A stretch of 64,000 nt of DNA from Ecdyonurus torrentis. Its lineage: Eukaryota; Arthropoda; Insecta; Ephemeroptera; Heptageniidae. Position 1 is the first letter of the stretch. Every line of letters starts with the position of its first letter. The notes under the pieces are model-generated. The model made no database searches. It was not told the origin of the DNA and saw only the letters and a program-made list of their open reading frames with translations. This document shows positions 25,797 to 39,710 of the stretch, piece by piece. The translations under genes and the position numbers were made by a program. Location of the stretch: contig OX439133.1 in the NCBI GenBank assembly GCA_949318235.1, forward strand, positions 21,196,447 to 21,260,446, given 5' to 3'.

Positions 25797-28700
25797 CTAC
25801 ATTTTCAGGTAATGAATAACGTGTGGCACAATTAAACTGTCTTTAAACACTATTGGATGTTCTCGCATGTCATCGAGCTCCAACCAGTCTCCACTCGTTT
25901 GAACTAAAAGTGTTGTGTAATGACCTATGCCTCTAGACACATTTGGTGGGGGATGGAATACAATAACAGCATGTAATTTGAAAATTGATTTGTTGAATTT
26001 CAAAATCTTTGGTATTAAATCTCTACTTATCATTTTCTCCTCAGTAAAATTCTCTTTTGATACTGCATTGCCTAAGCAGATATTTTTTACTTCAAAAAAA
26101 AGATGTAAATCAGAAATTGTTGGAGATATGAAGCACTTTTTGCTGCATAAAGATTTTGTGGATAATTTAAGATCATTAATTTTGTGTGAATTGGGAATGA
26201 TTTCTTCGTTGTCAAGTATGCTGAGGCAGTCATTTTCAGTGCAATTTAAATTTACTGCGTCCTGTAATTTGTCAACATCACTTGGGCATTTAAGTATGGT
26301 ATCCAATGTGGAACAAAATGTGAAATTTTGATGTATATATTGTGTTTTACAATATGGGGAGTTGCACTTTTTTGAGACAAAGTATGTTGCAAGTTCTGAA
26401 GGGAGAATTTGTTTTAATAAATAGTCAGCTGTAGTTTCACAATCAAATATTTTTAATTTCTGACATTCCTTTGCAGTGAACAACTCCATTATTATTTTAC
26501 ATCTGATAACTTTTACTTCTTTACTGACTCCATGTTCTGCTAATTGAGTGATAATAGATTTTAAATTACTTTCATCCAATAAGTCCACCTCTAGCCTGAA
26601 TAGTTCATTTGTTCTGTATGCTGAACACAGAAGATGTATGATTGAGTCTAATGCGCACGTGTTTTTAATTTTGATGTTGTAATTATTAATTCTTAATGGT
26701 TTTTCTATGTTTCCAAACGGTAAAATGCATTTTTTATTTCTTGAGAGCTTTAATCCAGTGATTTTTATTTCATATTGTTCTTTTGGATAGACGTGTGAAT
26801 ATCTGTACCTTTTTTTATTTTTGTTCCCCTCCCAATGTAACGTTTTTCTTCTCCTATTATTGATATTTTCATTTGATTTTTTTATATTGCCATTTGATTT
26901 TTTTACAATATTTTTTAAAATTTGGGATTGCTTAGGTTTGATGTCATTTTTTTTGGTCCACATTTCTGCATCTATAGGATTGTCATCAAATATAGAATTG
27001 CTTTCTTTTTTTTTTTTTTTTTTAATTACTTTTTTCTTATTTTTAGTAAATGTTTCATTGTTAAGTTCAAGTTTTTCATATGTATTGTCATTATTTTTAT
27101 TATAATTTATATCTTCACAATTATTTTCTACATTTTCTACATCGGTACTTTCTTTGCTACTTTCATCTGAATCACTGGAAACGTTATAATTTCTTGAGAT
27201 GTTCTTTTTCTGTTTTTCATGTTGAAAAAAGTCATACTCAGTAGTTTCATTTTCTCCCTGAATATGATCTTCACAATCATCATACTCTGACGAACTGGTT
27301 TCATTTTTAGAAATATTTTTCTTTGAATTTCTGTTCTTTTGATTGTTGTTATTGATTAATATCGTGTCATCATCTTCTTTTGCTATTAAACTTGTTTCTG
27401 AGTTTGATTCACAACTAACAAATTTATCTTCTTCACTGTCTTCACTGTTTTCATATTCATGTACTTGATTTTCTTTTACACTAACAATTTCATCACCTGA
27501 AATATCATCATTTTTTTCAGTGTTCTCTTCATTCATTACCATGCTCTTATCATATACTTCTATCATCTTACCATCTATGTAGTTGAGATGTCTAGATACA
27601 AACATATCTATATGCATGGGAAGATCTTTTGGTGTAAAAACAACTTTCTTTGTGGTTTTGTGCTCAGACTCTGTGTATGCAGACGTGAAATGCATATTTG
27701 GGAGACCAAAAAATTGATTCATTATTGGTGTCCACAAAGGCAGGCGCTGCATCAGTCTTGATAAATCTGACATTAAATCAAGCTGATAGTAGTTAGGACG
27801 ATCTCCAGGTGGCTCCAACTCTATTTCAGTTTTTACTGAAGCTACAACGTCTTCAAACCATAATTTATTTGTTGGAGATTCGAGAATTGATTCTTGATCT
27901 GATTCTGTATTTTTTTTTTCACAATTTTCAACTTTTTGTAAGGGAAGTTTATTAATTATTCTATCTACCAGACGTTGTCGTGCTAGCTCAGTCATACATA
28001 GTTCACCAGTTTCAGTCCAACCATCAAACTCAGGCATGCATACTGTAAGAATATCTTCAGATATAATTATAGTTTCTATCCAGGTATCAGTATTTACAAG
28101 TAAACCTATGCAATTAAGGTAGAAGTCTTTCAGTTTGGAAGGTTTATTTTTGAATATTTTCCAATCAGAACATGCTTTAATAACATGAGCAACATCCAAA
28201 CATATTTTAATTTCTGGTCTTTTTGCATGTGGATGGTTATGTATCAATTTGTAGCAAGCTTCTATGTATTCTTCTGCATTGTGATATGATGTAAAGGCAA
28301 TAATTGCAGCATTTATGAGTGCAAAAGATTGATCACACACTAGTACATCAGGCTGTGTACCAACATCTTTTCTCCATTTCATAAAAAAATGGCTAATTGA
28401 TATGCTATCATGTGCTGAAGAAATGCATTGGGCAAGAGGGAATGTTACATTATCAGTTACTGCATTTATTTGATAGAGTAATATAGACATTTTTTTTTCA
28501 TACATTTTTCTTCCTTTTTTATTTTCAAGAGGAACTTGTTTGAACAAAGAACCCGTTGAATCTACGGAAATGAGGATTTTATTAGATGTTTTAAATTCTT
28601 CTTTGTAGACCTCAGTTTGTGTTGGAGACCAGTAGTGAACAATAATTGGATCCAATCCAACGTTATGGATACTATCTTTGTAACTTGAGTTTTTCATTAT

Positions 28701-29264
28701 TCGTAAGGCTACTAAAGCGTTTTTGTTTTCTCTTTCTTCATTTTTAATGTTGTAAAAGCATTGGTTTATTGCTTTAGAGCTAGGTATGAAGCATGGTTCT
28801 GGATCTCCAAATTTAATATGTTCAGTAAGTAAAAGAGCACGTGTAAGTCCTGCTGACTGGATTTCACGCCTTTTTAACACTTCAGATCTAAAGGCTCCTA
28901 CCATACGTCTTTTGACATTCTTATGAATAACATCTTTAATACCTTCTTCTATTTTCAAATTGAAAATTTGATTTTCTTCTTTGTTTTCTGTAAGATGATG
29001 GAATTGTACTTTAGCTGAACATTGTCTACAGTAACCATAGATTGAAATTTTCTCTCCTACATATGCTTTCTTAAAGTTCCAAGTACATCTGTTTTTTTTT
29101 TACTCCATATATCTTCTTAGCAAAGACGTGAGTCCACGAATATGGTTTTAATCCCTGCACTTTACGTAACTTTCCATTACTCCTCCTGTAATGTAACACT
29201 ATAGGTTTAATATCTTGCCATTCTAGGTTACTAATGCTAACAGTTGTGTTGATACAAGAAGTAT
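25797..29264 (-). CDS. MULE transposase / USP-like peptidase fusion, last exon
   Basis: Last coding exon of the giant element's gene. Acceptor TTTCAG ends at 29,265; the split codon matches the upstream exon in phase. The frame is open to the stop at 25,797 apart from one extra base in the T10 run at 29,092-29,101. Downstream of that run, in order: a C-x18-C-x2-C-x6-H finger (about 28,995-29,090), then numbering from 28,958: DDE core with D133 (ISVDSTGS), D209 (VLVCDQSF), a D-x-x-H motif (D255, H258) and E430 (AYTESEHK); acidic, Asn/Lys-rich linker 470-740 with a Lys run; C-terminal peptidase with Cys box NTCALDS (C768), His box GHYTTLL (H1013) and WLELDD. The DDE order fits MULE transposases; Cys/His boxes fit C19 ubiquitin-specific proteases. 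Likely nuclear: cuts and joins the element, while the peptidase may trim ubiquitin-like tags. Undamaged length would be ~1,276 residues over three exons. Confidence 0.87.
29092..29101 (-). other. Homopolymer frameshift in the transposase exon
   Basis: Ten T (A on the coding strand). Read as ten, the upstream frame stops at a TAA about 19 bases later. Read as nine, the acceptor-proximal frame and the long frame join without any other stop. Either a decayed copy or an indel error of sequencing or assembly. Confidence 0.75.
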
Positions 29265-31129
<1,865 letters not shown>

Positions 31130-31640
31130 AGGAACACAATTTGTGCTAACGAGAAAATACAATTTTTGTGTCACTTTAAGTAAATAATTAAAATGGAATA
31201 AAAAGAAATAATAAAAAAAGAGATTATAACCAGCTCAGAAAAAATTATTGCTTACTTATTAAAACTGGATAAAAAAAAATAATAAAAAAAATGTGTCACA
31301 CAATAAGTGCCTAAGGACAAAATACTTCAACTTGCACTATTTTTGTATCATAATTTCTTTACGTGAAGTGAGAAAAAAGGTTCTTCTACGTTGGCACTAA
31401 TTAAATATTATAAAATTTAACGTTTTTATTTTCTAATTGTGTTTATATTAGATAACACTAAATGTTTCTAGAGTTAAGTTACGATTTTAGTTTTTTTTTT
31501 CTATCATAATTTTTGGCTCGAAGTGAACATTTTTTTATTTGTTCTCCTTTGGCACTAATTGTGTATATTTAAATTGAATTTTTGTTGTTGTGTTAATAAT
31601 AGATAGCACTTTCTTACGATCTGATGTTTTTTTATTATTA
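31130..31640. repeat. Hairpin 1: inverted pair of U-type repeats
   Basis: Plus-strand U text (ACACAATTTGTGCTAACGAGA, then CACAATAAGTGCCTAAGGAC) is followed from about 31,350 by minus-strand U text (GTGAAGTGAGAAAAAAGG, TTGGCACTAATT, AACACTAAATGTTTCTAGAG). The same U family makes the 34.1-35.3 kb hairpin. Non-coding. Confidence 0.65.
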
Positions 31641-31684
31641 TTATTATTTTTTGTATTATGATTTTTAAATTTTTACTGAAAGCT

Positions 31685-32100
31685 TGAATTCAAGTTAGCT
31701 GAGACACCATTTCCGAACGCGTTGAAACTTTCAGAGGATTTAGTGCCCAATTAGTGCTGATTAGTGCCCGAAGCTTGAAATTTGTGCTAGTGTAGTAAAA
31801 AAGTTATATCAAAAAAACAAGTGCCCTGCTAACATGATATCTGATATCAGGTTAGCAGGGACATGGCTAGAAAATTATTTGCTGACAATTTAAACATAAC
31901 TAGCATTTAGTGCTTATTTAGTACTTGGTGTGCAAAGAAAATTACAACAAAATATAAAAAAATTAAAAATTGGGGCAATAAAAACTAAATGTCCCTGCTA
32001 ACTTGGAATCATCTCTGCAGGAACACAATAAGAATTCGCCTATAAGCTATATTTCTGCAATGTCAGTATTTAGTGCTCGATTAGTGCTAAACATTTATTA
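31685..32100 (+). repeat. Terminus-like module of a related element family
   Basis: It has the same order of parts as one terminal module of the giant element: TTAGTGC doublets (31,738-31,770), a GAAATTTGTGCTAGTG... AGTTAT core, then a palindrome at 31,824-31,860 with arms CCCTGCTAAC / GTTAGCAGGG. A second, degenerate CCCTGCTAAC site lies near 31,992, and a further TTTAGTGCTCGATTAGTGCT doublet near 32,069. The palindrome differs in sequence from the giant element's GGCCGTGCTG type. Inferred: a remnant of another family with a shared end architecture. Confidence 0.6.
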
Positions 32101-32389
32101 TTATTATTTATTAATAAACATTTAAAAAATTAAAATATTTAAGAAATACAACAATTTACCAACAAAAGAAACAGTCAAGTGGGGCAGAAAAGGTATACAC
32201 TGCCTAATAAGATCTATGATAAGAAAAATAACAAAACTTAACGGAAAATTTAAAAAAAAAAATTGTTTCATCACAAAGAGCTAGACAATAAAATTAAACA
32301 CATTTTATTATTATGTAGGTAAATAATTAAAGATTATAACTAGAAAATAAATTTAATTCTTAAAAAAAAAATAAAAGTTTAAAATACAA
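32101..32389. other. AT-rich intron sequence
   Basis: Nothing recognised. Confidence 0.4.
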
Positions 32390-33860
32390 TTTCACTATGC
32401 TATCTTTACAATATTCAGGAAAATATTGGTGCTAAGGCGAAAAAAGATAAAAAAAAAAAGAATTCACTTTGTAAAACTGAATTGATTTGTATTTGATCTG
32501 GTGTTTTAAATTCAATTAACTCAGGAAAATAAAAGAATTATATATATTTTTTAATATTTATAAAAAATTATTAAATCGCTTAAAAATTCCAAGAAAATAT
32601 TAGTACTCTAAGAAAACAACATTATTTTAAAAGATCATTTTCATTATATATAATAATTTGAATTTGTGCTAGGTATAAAACTTTAAATATATATATATAT
32701 ATAATTTTAAATAATAATTAATTAATAAATCACTTAAAAATATAAAGAAAATGCTAGTGCTCAAATATAACAAGATAAATAAAACAGAATATTTGCATTA
32801 TTAAGTGATATGAATTTATGCTGGGTATAGAACTTGTAAAATAGAATAAAAAATATATAGTTTTCAGCTCTAAAACGAGACAACTCAAGTTAAGGCCGTA
32901 AAGCAGCCGTAAAATTACAAGAGCTATTGAGTTAAAAACAATGTAAAATGTGTTGGATTGATTTTTTGTTAAATTTCATTCTTACATTAATTATTTAATT
33001 ATAATGACAGGGGTTTTGATGCGGAATACATTTGTCTACGAATCATCATATGAATCAAGTTTTACTTTTTTTTTGTTATAATATTTACGATAACTGTCAG
33101 TATAACAATCAATCACTATAAATAATGGAAATGTGCTTTTTTATTATTCTTGTTCTATTTGAGCACTTTTTTATAAAAAATATTTTTAAGCTATTCAATA
33201 ATTATTATTTATAAATTTAAAAACAAAATCTATCTCTTCTAGTTAAATTGATTTTAAAACACCAACACAAAGTTAAATCAATACACTTTTTAAAAATTCA
33301 TTTTTACTTATTTTTTTCCGGCTTAGCACTATTATTTTCCTAAATGCTGTAAAGATAGCTAATGAAATTATTATATAATTTTTATTTTAAGTTTCATACC
33401 CAGCTTTAATATATTATAAACAATATTTTTTATTAGTGCTTTGTTATTTGATCATTAACATTTCCTTGTAATTTTTAAGCAATTCAATAATTTTTTAATT
33501 AATTATAAACTAAATTAATAATTTTCTTCTGGTTAAATTGAGTTTAAAACACCAGCATAAATTTAAAACAATATAATTTCACAAAATTCAATATTTTTTA
33601 TTTATTTTTGGTTAGCACTAATATTTTCCTGAATATTGTAAAGATAGGTAAGTGATATATTTTTTTTTTTACGTTTTTTTATATAATAAAAGTTTTTTAT
33701 AATGATTTTTTTGGTTTTGTTTTACACCCAGCAAAAATTAAATTACTATATAATGCAAATAATCTTTTGTAATAATGTTGTTTTATTTGAGCACTAATAT
33801 TTTCTTAAACTTTATAAGTGATTAAAAAATTATTTATTATTAAAAAAATATTTAATTTTT
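32390..33860. repeat. Hairpin 2: inverted pair of V-type repeat arrays
   Basis: Plus-strand V units (landmarks TTACAATATTCAGGAAAATAT, GGTGCTAAGG, ATTAAATCGCTTAAAAAT) at about 32,390-32,880 are mirrored by minus-strand units (TTAGCACTAATATTTTCCTG, AATATTGTAAAGATAG) at about 33,130-33,850. Between them lies a slightly less AT-rich spacer (32,880-33,080) that I do not recognise. Confidence 0.65.
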
Positions 33861-33869
33861 CTATATCTT

Positions 33870-33990
33870 TTGCCTAAATTGATGTGAGTCAAGTTGGCAC
33901 CGACAAAATCTCTGAACGCAACGTAACTTGCTGACGATTTAGTGCTCAATTTAGTGCTCAAAATGTGGATAAGTTAAAAAAATTGAAATT
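33870..33990 (+). repeat. Second copy of the terminus-like phrase
   Basis: The phrases GTCAAGTTGGCACCGAC, GAACGCAACGTAACTTGCTG and GATTTAGTGCTCAATTTAG parallel 31,685-31,755 in the same orientation. The palindrome that should follow is missing, so this copy is truncated. Confidence 0.55.
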
Positions 33991-34139
33991 TTATATTTCA
34001 AATAAATTCTTTTTTAATATATTAACTTAAAAACGATAATTTTAGTCAATGTTAGATAATCCATAAATGTTTCAAAACGATTAGGAAAGAACAATTAGTG
34101 TTTAAGCCAGCAAAATTATAATTTTATGTAAAAAAGAAA

Positions 34140-35330
34140 CGGGTAATGACAATTTAAAACAAATTGCATCGTAACTAAACTCAGTAAACATTTATTGCTA
34201 CCTTCTATAAACTGGACTCAAAAATAAAAATTAAAAGATTTATACCACACAATTAGTGCCACAGGAAAGCCTCTTTTTTTATCACTTCAAGCAAAAAAAA
34301 AAAAAAAAATTAAGAACAAAAAATAAAAAAAACTGTGGGTTATAAAAAAACTCAGGAAACATTTAGTGCTACCATTGCTACCTTATATAAACTTCATTAA
34401 ATAATAAATGAATTATTTTTCATGTTACACAATTTGTGCCAAGGAAAAAACTTATTTTTTTCACTTCAAGAAAAAAATTGTGAAAAACAACAACTGATTA
34501 TAACAAAACTCAAGAAAAATTTAGTGCTAACTTAAATAAACGTGACTCAAAAATAAAAATTAAAAGGTTTATAACACACAATTAGTGCCAAAGGAAATTT
34601 TTTTTTGTAACTTCATGCAAAAAAAAAATATTGAAAAAAAAATGCATCGTCACTAAACTCAGGAAACATTTAGAGCTAACTTTATGTAAACTTAAATAAA
34701 AAAATAGAAAGTTTATATTTTATATAACACAAAAACACAAATACTGCCATTGTTTCCTGAGTTTAGTTTCGATGCAAAATTATTTGTTTTTTAATTTTGT
34801 TTTCATTATTTTCTACTTGCACAAACAAATAGGCACTAACTGTGTAATATAAAATATAATTTTTTTTTAAACAAGTTTATATAACGTAGCACTAAATGTT
34901 TCCTGAGTTTTGATATAACTTACACTTTATTTTTTGTTTTAATTTTTTTTTTACTTGAAGTTACAAAAAAAGAGGAGTTTTTCCTTTAGCACTAATTATG
35001 TAATATAAAATTTAAATATTTTATTTTTTAATTAAGTTTATATAAGGTAGCACTTAATGTTTCCTGAGCTTTGATATAATCGCAGTTTATTATTATTATT
35101 TTAATACATTTTTTTTTACTTGAAGTGACAAAAAAAGGGGGGTTTCCTTTGCACTAATTGTGTAACATAAAATATAAATATTTTATTTTTATTTTAGTTA
35201 ATATAAGGTAGCACTAAATTTTTCCTGAGTTTAGTAACGATGCAACTTTTTTTCTTTTTCGTTATCATTATTTTTTACCTGAAGTGACAAAAAATTTGAG
35301 TTTTTTCCTTTGGCACTAATTGTCTTATGA
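34140..35330. repeat. Hairpin 3: inverted pair of U-type arrays
   Basis: Three or four plus-strand units of ~140-170 bp (CTCAGGAAACATTTAGTGCT ... CACAATTAGTGCCA ... CACTTCAAGCAAAAA), then from about 34,740 four or five minus-strand units (AGCACTAAATGTTTCCTGAG, ACTTGAAGTGACAAAAAA, TTTGGCACTAATTGTG). The symmetry axis is near 34,740. It lies wholly inside intron 2. Non-coding. Confidence 0.75.
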
Positions 35331-35660
35331 AATATAAATACTTTTTAATTTATCAAATAATATATATATTATAATAATATATAAAAGAATAATATTATAT
35401 TTTATATGTATATAATATATATTATATTTAATTTATTATATTTTTTTTTAAAATTTTTTTTTTATTTTTAATTTAATTTACTTTATATTTTATTTTTTAT
35501 AGTTCCTGAGTTTTCTTATAATCCACAGTTATTTTACCTTCTTTTTCTTTTAATTTTTTTTTACATGAGTAGACAAAAGAAAACAGTTTTCACTTTCAAC
35601 AGTTAAGAAAAAGTCAATACTAAGGTTTGTAATCAGTTAATAAAAAAATCTATTACTTAC
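35331..35660. other. AT-rich intron 2, 5' part including the donor
   Basis: Very AT-rich spacer, then the minus-strand splice donor GTAAGT at 35,655-35,660. Confidence 0.6.
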
Positions 35661-36007
35661 CAATTACGTTAGGTTGATTATCAACATCTAGAGCATCAAA
35701 ATTATCTTCTGATGAATCTTCTGATGAACCTGCTTCCATAGTACTGTCATCATTTGTTTCTTCATATCTTATTTTGTTTTTATTGCTTTCTCCTATTTGT
35801 AAATCTGTCTGAATATCTAATGTATTTGATTTCACATACGTGTATAAAGATTTTGCTGACACTTCATCGTCGAGATCTCTTGACAATTGAAGCCATATAG
35901 GAGAAGATGGCGTTGGTATACCTTTACCACAAAATAAAGAAAGCTTCTGAAGCAAGGCTCTCCTTGTCCTTTCATGAGGTATTTTAGGCTTTCTTCCAGC
36001 CTTAGTC
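35661..36007 (-). CDS. Transposase gene, N-terminal exon (helical DNA-binding domain)
   Basis: 347-nt internal exon between a pyrimidine/AG acceptor (TTTTTTTTAG, ending 36,008) and a perfect GTAAGT donor (35,655-35,660). Its last base plus the first two of the 29,264 exon make one Asp codon, so both frames join cleanly. The peptide starts TKAGRKPKIPHERTRR, a basic stretch like a nuclear-localisation or DNA-contact arm. It continues with a ~50-residue helical region of the pattern W..LS..L.DEVSAKSLY.YVK, then a Ser/Asp/Glu-rich acidic tail. The helical pattern is reminiscent of trihelix/Myb-SANT DNA-binding domains. Such an N-terminal domain would fit recognition of the element's ends, but this is inference from pattern only. 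Confidence 0.72.
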
Positions 36008-36082
36008 CTAAAAAAAATTAAAGAAATATGAAAGCACGTTATGCACAGGATTACATTAAGAAGGAATCAAAACTAATGTATA

Positions 36083-39000
36083 TGAGGGGTTTCACGTCGA
36101 CGGGACAACTACGGCACTGCAAACCAAAAATGTTCTCAGAAAAATCTGAAAAAAATGTGACAAGTACACACTAATGAGACATAGCACATGCTGAATTTTT
36201 TTAAATTTATTTTGATTATTGCCTGAGATACGGCAATTTAAAGATGGCGGACCATTTTAAAAAGGAGCGCGAGGAGCCAACTTTGACGCTCTGTATTTTC
36301 TGTTGTATGAAACAAAATTTGATAATTTCTTTTTTATTGTGTTTAGCATTAAGTCAAATAAATATAAATGTGCTTAAAATTTATTTAGAAATTGTTAAAG
36401 TATTTTTTAGGAATTTTTGAAAATATGTATTTTTTGCTAAAATTTGCACATTTGCATACCTCTTAAAAAATAGTAAAAAAAATTTTTAATGGCATTTTGC
36501 AATTTTGGCGGTTAGATAAACGTCTCATCTTCATCTTCTGACAAGAAAACAAAAATAAGTTTAAATTTGATTGTACAGTACTAGTCAATACAAATGCCTT
36601 TTTCCGAAAAGTGCCATTTTCGACCTTCAAAAAGTCCGTGTTACCGATAAATTTTTAAATATAACAATATATGTTTAGAAAGCTTATACTTTGATTATTT
36701 AAATAAAAAAATAAAAAACCTGTGTATTGCGCTGCAAATATTTTTAACGATTTTTTTTGTAAGTCGCTCCACGCGCTGGTTGCGCTCGGCGTACAGGCTC
36801 TTGCGCTGAGTAAATAAACACGCGCATCGTGTTATAACGTTGATATAATTATTTCTATCACTGACACGATAATTATATTTAATTTTTCGTGATTCAATAT
36901 TTATTTTAAAGCCATAGACCACATAAAACAACATGTGCTTTTTAATGAATAAACACGAAATGGGATCATCAAAATTGATGACTATTTTTACCAGAACGTT
37001 AATGTAGCTCTACAATAGAGCGTGAAAAAATTGTAATTTGCGTGAAAATTTATGTTTATGACGTCAGAAACATGCAAAAATTAGTATAAAAATGTTGCGC
37101 GGGTTGCATAAATTGAATTTTCTTATCACTGCTACGGGACTTATAAGTTTTAATATAAATAATAAAATTTTATAATTTCGTCATGTATCAATCAATCCGA
37201 CTTTTTGTAGCCCTACTATATAGAGTTCTTACCTTACATGTGCAAAACAGATGCTGGCGCGTATAGTAAACAATAACACTGACTTTTTTTATCATAGGTC
37301 AGCATCACAATAAAATATTTTTGTATTGAAATTTTGAAGTAAAAAAAAAAATACTTTAAATTTTAAATTAACATCGAGTGTATCTGTGTAATTAACAATC
37401 AGTGTTTAATGTCTATTTCATTAACTCAAATATTATCATCCATACCACCACCTACAATTAGAAAGAATTCATTTAAGATGACAGCTTAAATGTTTACTCC
37501 TTTGTGTAAAAAATTCAAAGAGTAAAGGGTACAATAAAATCAACTTAACATAACATATAACATAAAAATGTAATTATGTATATTTGAAGTTAATTATAGC
37601 AAGTAACACAAAAAATATAGGTTTAGTAGGCTTTAATGCAGTGAAAAAACTACAAACATTAATAATAAAATAATCAACATTATTTAAACAAATGCATTAT
37701 CATGTTATTTTTAATCAACTTGCAACGTGTATACTGCGACTGACATCAGATTTTATCTAGAGGAATAATAAGCGAGTGTTGCCAGCATGCTTTTTTTTTT
37801 ATTACTATCATTATAAAAATCAAAATAGAATTTGCACTCGTAATATAAAAAAAATTAACAGATCAGTTTTGTATTCTTTATATAACGTATACTGTATTAT
37901 ATAAACTTATAGTATATCGAATTATGCTTTATTTGTCATCCATTACCAATTTTATATAACAATTAAAACATTAAAGGAATATACCAGAGAAAAACATAAG
38001 CATTTATATCACAAAAAACTTGATGGGATTTACATAAATAACTTCAGTTTGCCTAAAAACCCAAGAGTAGCCCCAACAGTAGCAATGATAAGAAAATTCA
38101 ATTTATGCAACCTGCAAAACATATTTGTACTAATTTTTGCATGTTTCTGACGTCATAAACATGAATTCTTACGCAAATTGCATACTTTACAGTTTTTTTA
38201 CGCTCTCTCGTAGGGCTACATTAACATTCTGGTAAAAATATAGCCATCAGTTTTGAAGATCCCATTTTGTGTTTATTCATTAAAAAGCACATGTTGTTTT
38301 ATGTGGTCTATGGCTTTAAAATAAATATTGTATCACGAGAAGTTAAATATATCTATCATATCAGTGCTAGAAATAATTACCCAAGAGTAGTTTTTGAATA
38401 TATATATTTGTGACTATCACTTATTGTGTTATTGTCTCACTATAGTATTTTTTATTATTTAATTTTCAGGATTGTGTGCCGCATAAGTGTCCAAACTTAT
38501 GTGTATGGTGCTATATAGTGCTACAGTATACATATCCTTGCCCCTTTGTCTTTGTAACTCATCATTATTATTATTTATTTATTATTTTATTTTATTATTA
38601 TTTTTTATTATTTTTTTTAACTTTTTGTTTTTAGAATTGTATGTATAAGAGCAAAATAATAATAAATAAATAAACAAAAACAATTATATCAAAGTTATAA
38701 CACGATGCGCGTGTTTATTTACTCAGCGCAAGAGCCTGTACGCCGAGCGCAACCAGCGCGTGGAGCGACTTACAAAAAAAATCGTTAAAAATATTTGCAG
38801 CGCAATACACAGGTTTTTTATTTTTTTATTTAAATAATCAAAGTATAAGCTTTCTAAACATATATTGTTATATTTAAAAATTTATCGGTAACACGGACTT
38901 TTTGAAGGTCGAAAATGGCACTTTTCGGAAAAAGGCATTTGTATTGACTAGTACTGTACAATCAAATTTAAACTTATTTTTGTTTTCTTGTCAGAAGATG

Positions 39001-39449
39001 AAGATGAGACGTTTATCTAACCGCCAAAATTGCAAAATGCCATTAAAAATTTTTTTTACTATTTTTTAAGAGGTATGCAAATGTGCAAATTTTAGCAAAA
39101 AATACATATTTTCAAAAATTCCTAAAAAATACTTTAACAATTTCTAAATAAATTTTAAGCACATTTATATTTATTTGACTTAATGCTAAACACAATAAAA
39201 AAGAAATTATCAAATTTTGTTTCATACAACAGAAAATACAGAGCGTCAAAGTTGGCTCCTCGCACTCCTTTTTAAAATGGTCCGCCATCTTTAAATTGCC
39301 GTATCTCAGGCAATAATCAAAATAAATTTAAAAAAATTCAGCATGTGCTATGTCTCATTAGTGTGTACTTGTCACATTTTTTTCAGATTTTTCTGAGAAC
39401 ATTTTTGGTTTGCAGTGCCGTAGTTGTCCCGTCGACGTGAAACCCCTCA
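36083..39449. mobile_element. Element F: 3.4 kb TA-target element with ~1 kb inverted repeats
   Basis: Tips TGAGGGGTTTCACGTCGAC and complement, bounded by TA on each side (36,081-36,082; 39,450-39,451). The arms match closely for ~770 bp, including TCGCTCCACGCGCTGGTTGC, and more loosely to about 37,140 and 38,080. The middle (37,140-38,080) shows no transposase frame. It sits inside intron 1 of the giant element's gene, so it arrived later. A partial copy lies at 3698-4052. Confidence 0.85.
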
Positions 39450-39710
39450 TATGAATTGATTTATTAATCAAAATGATGAGCAATTTTTAAATAATAATTT
39501 AAATTATTATTATTTTTCTTTGTATGTTTTTATTTTTATTAAATTCTAAAATTTATTTTATAACGAAAAAAATATAAATATTAATAATATTAATTTTTTT
39601 AAATATAAATACACAAAACAAATTTTATTAAACGTAAATATACTTTCAAGTTCCTTCAATGTATAAATTCAGATGATTACAAGTTAAAACATGTCATTAA
39701 TACTAATAAC
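39450..39710. other. AT-rich intron 1 sequence
   Basis: Nothing recognised. Confidence 0.4.

Noticed and set aside
26821..27170. Plus-strand frames opposite the transposase linker
   Set aside because: Antisense shadows of the Lys/Asp/Asn-rich linker; no independent support.
36695..36934. 79-codon frame in the left arm of element F
   Set aside because: Lies wholly inside an inverted-repeat arm; the mirrored arm does not keep an equivalent frame and no domain is recognisable.
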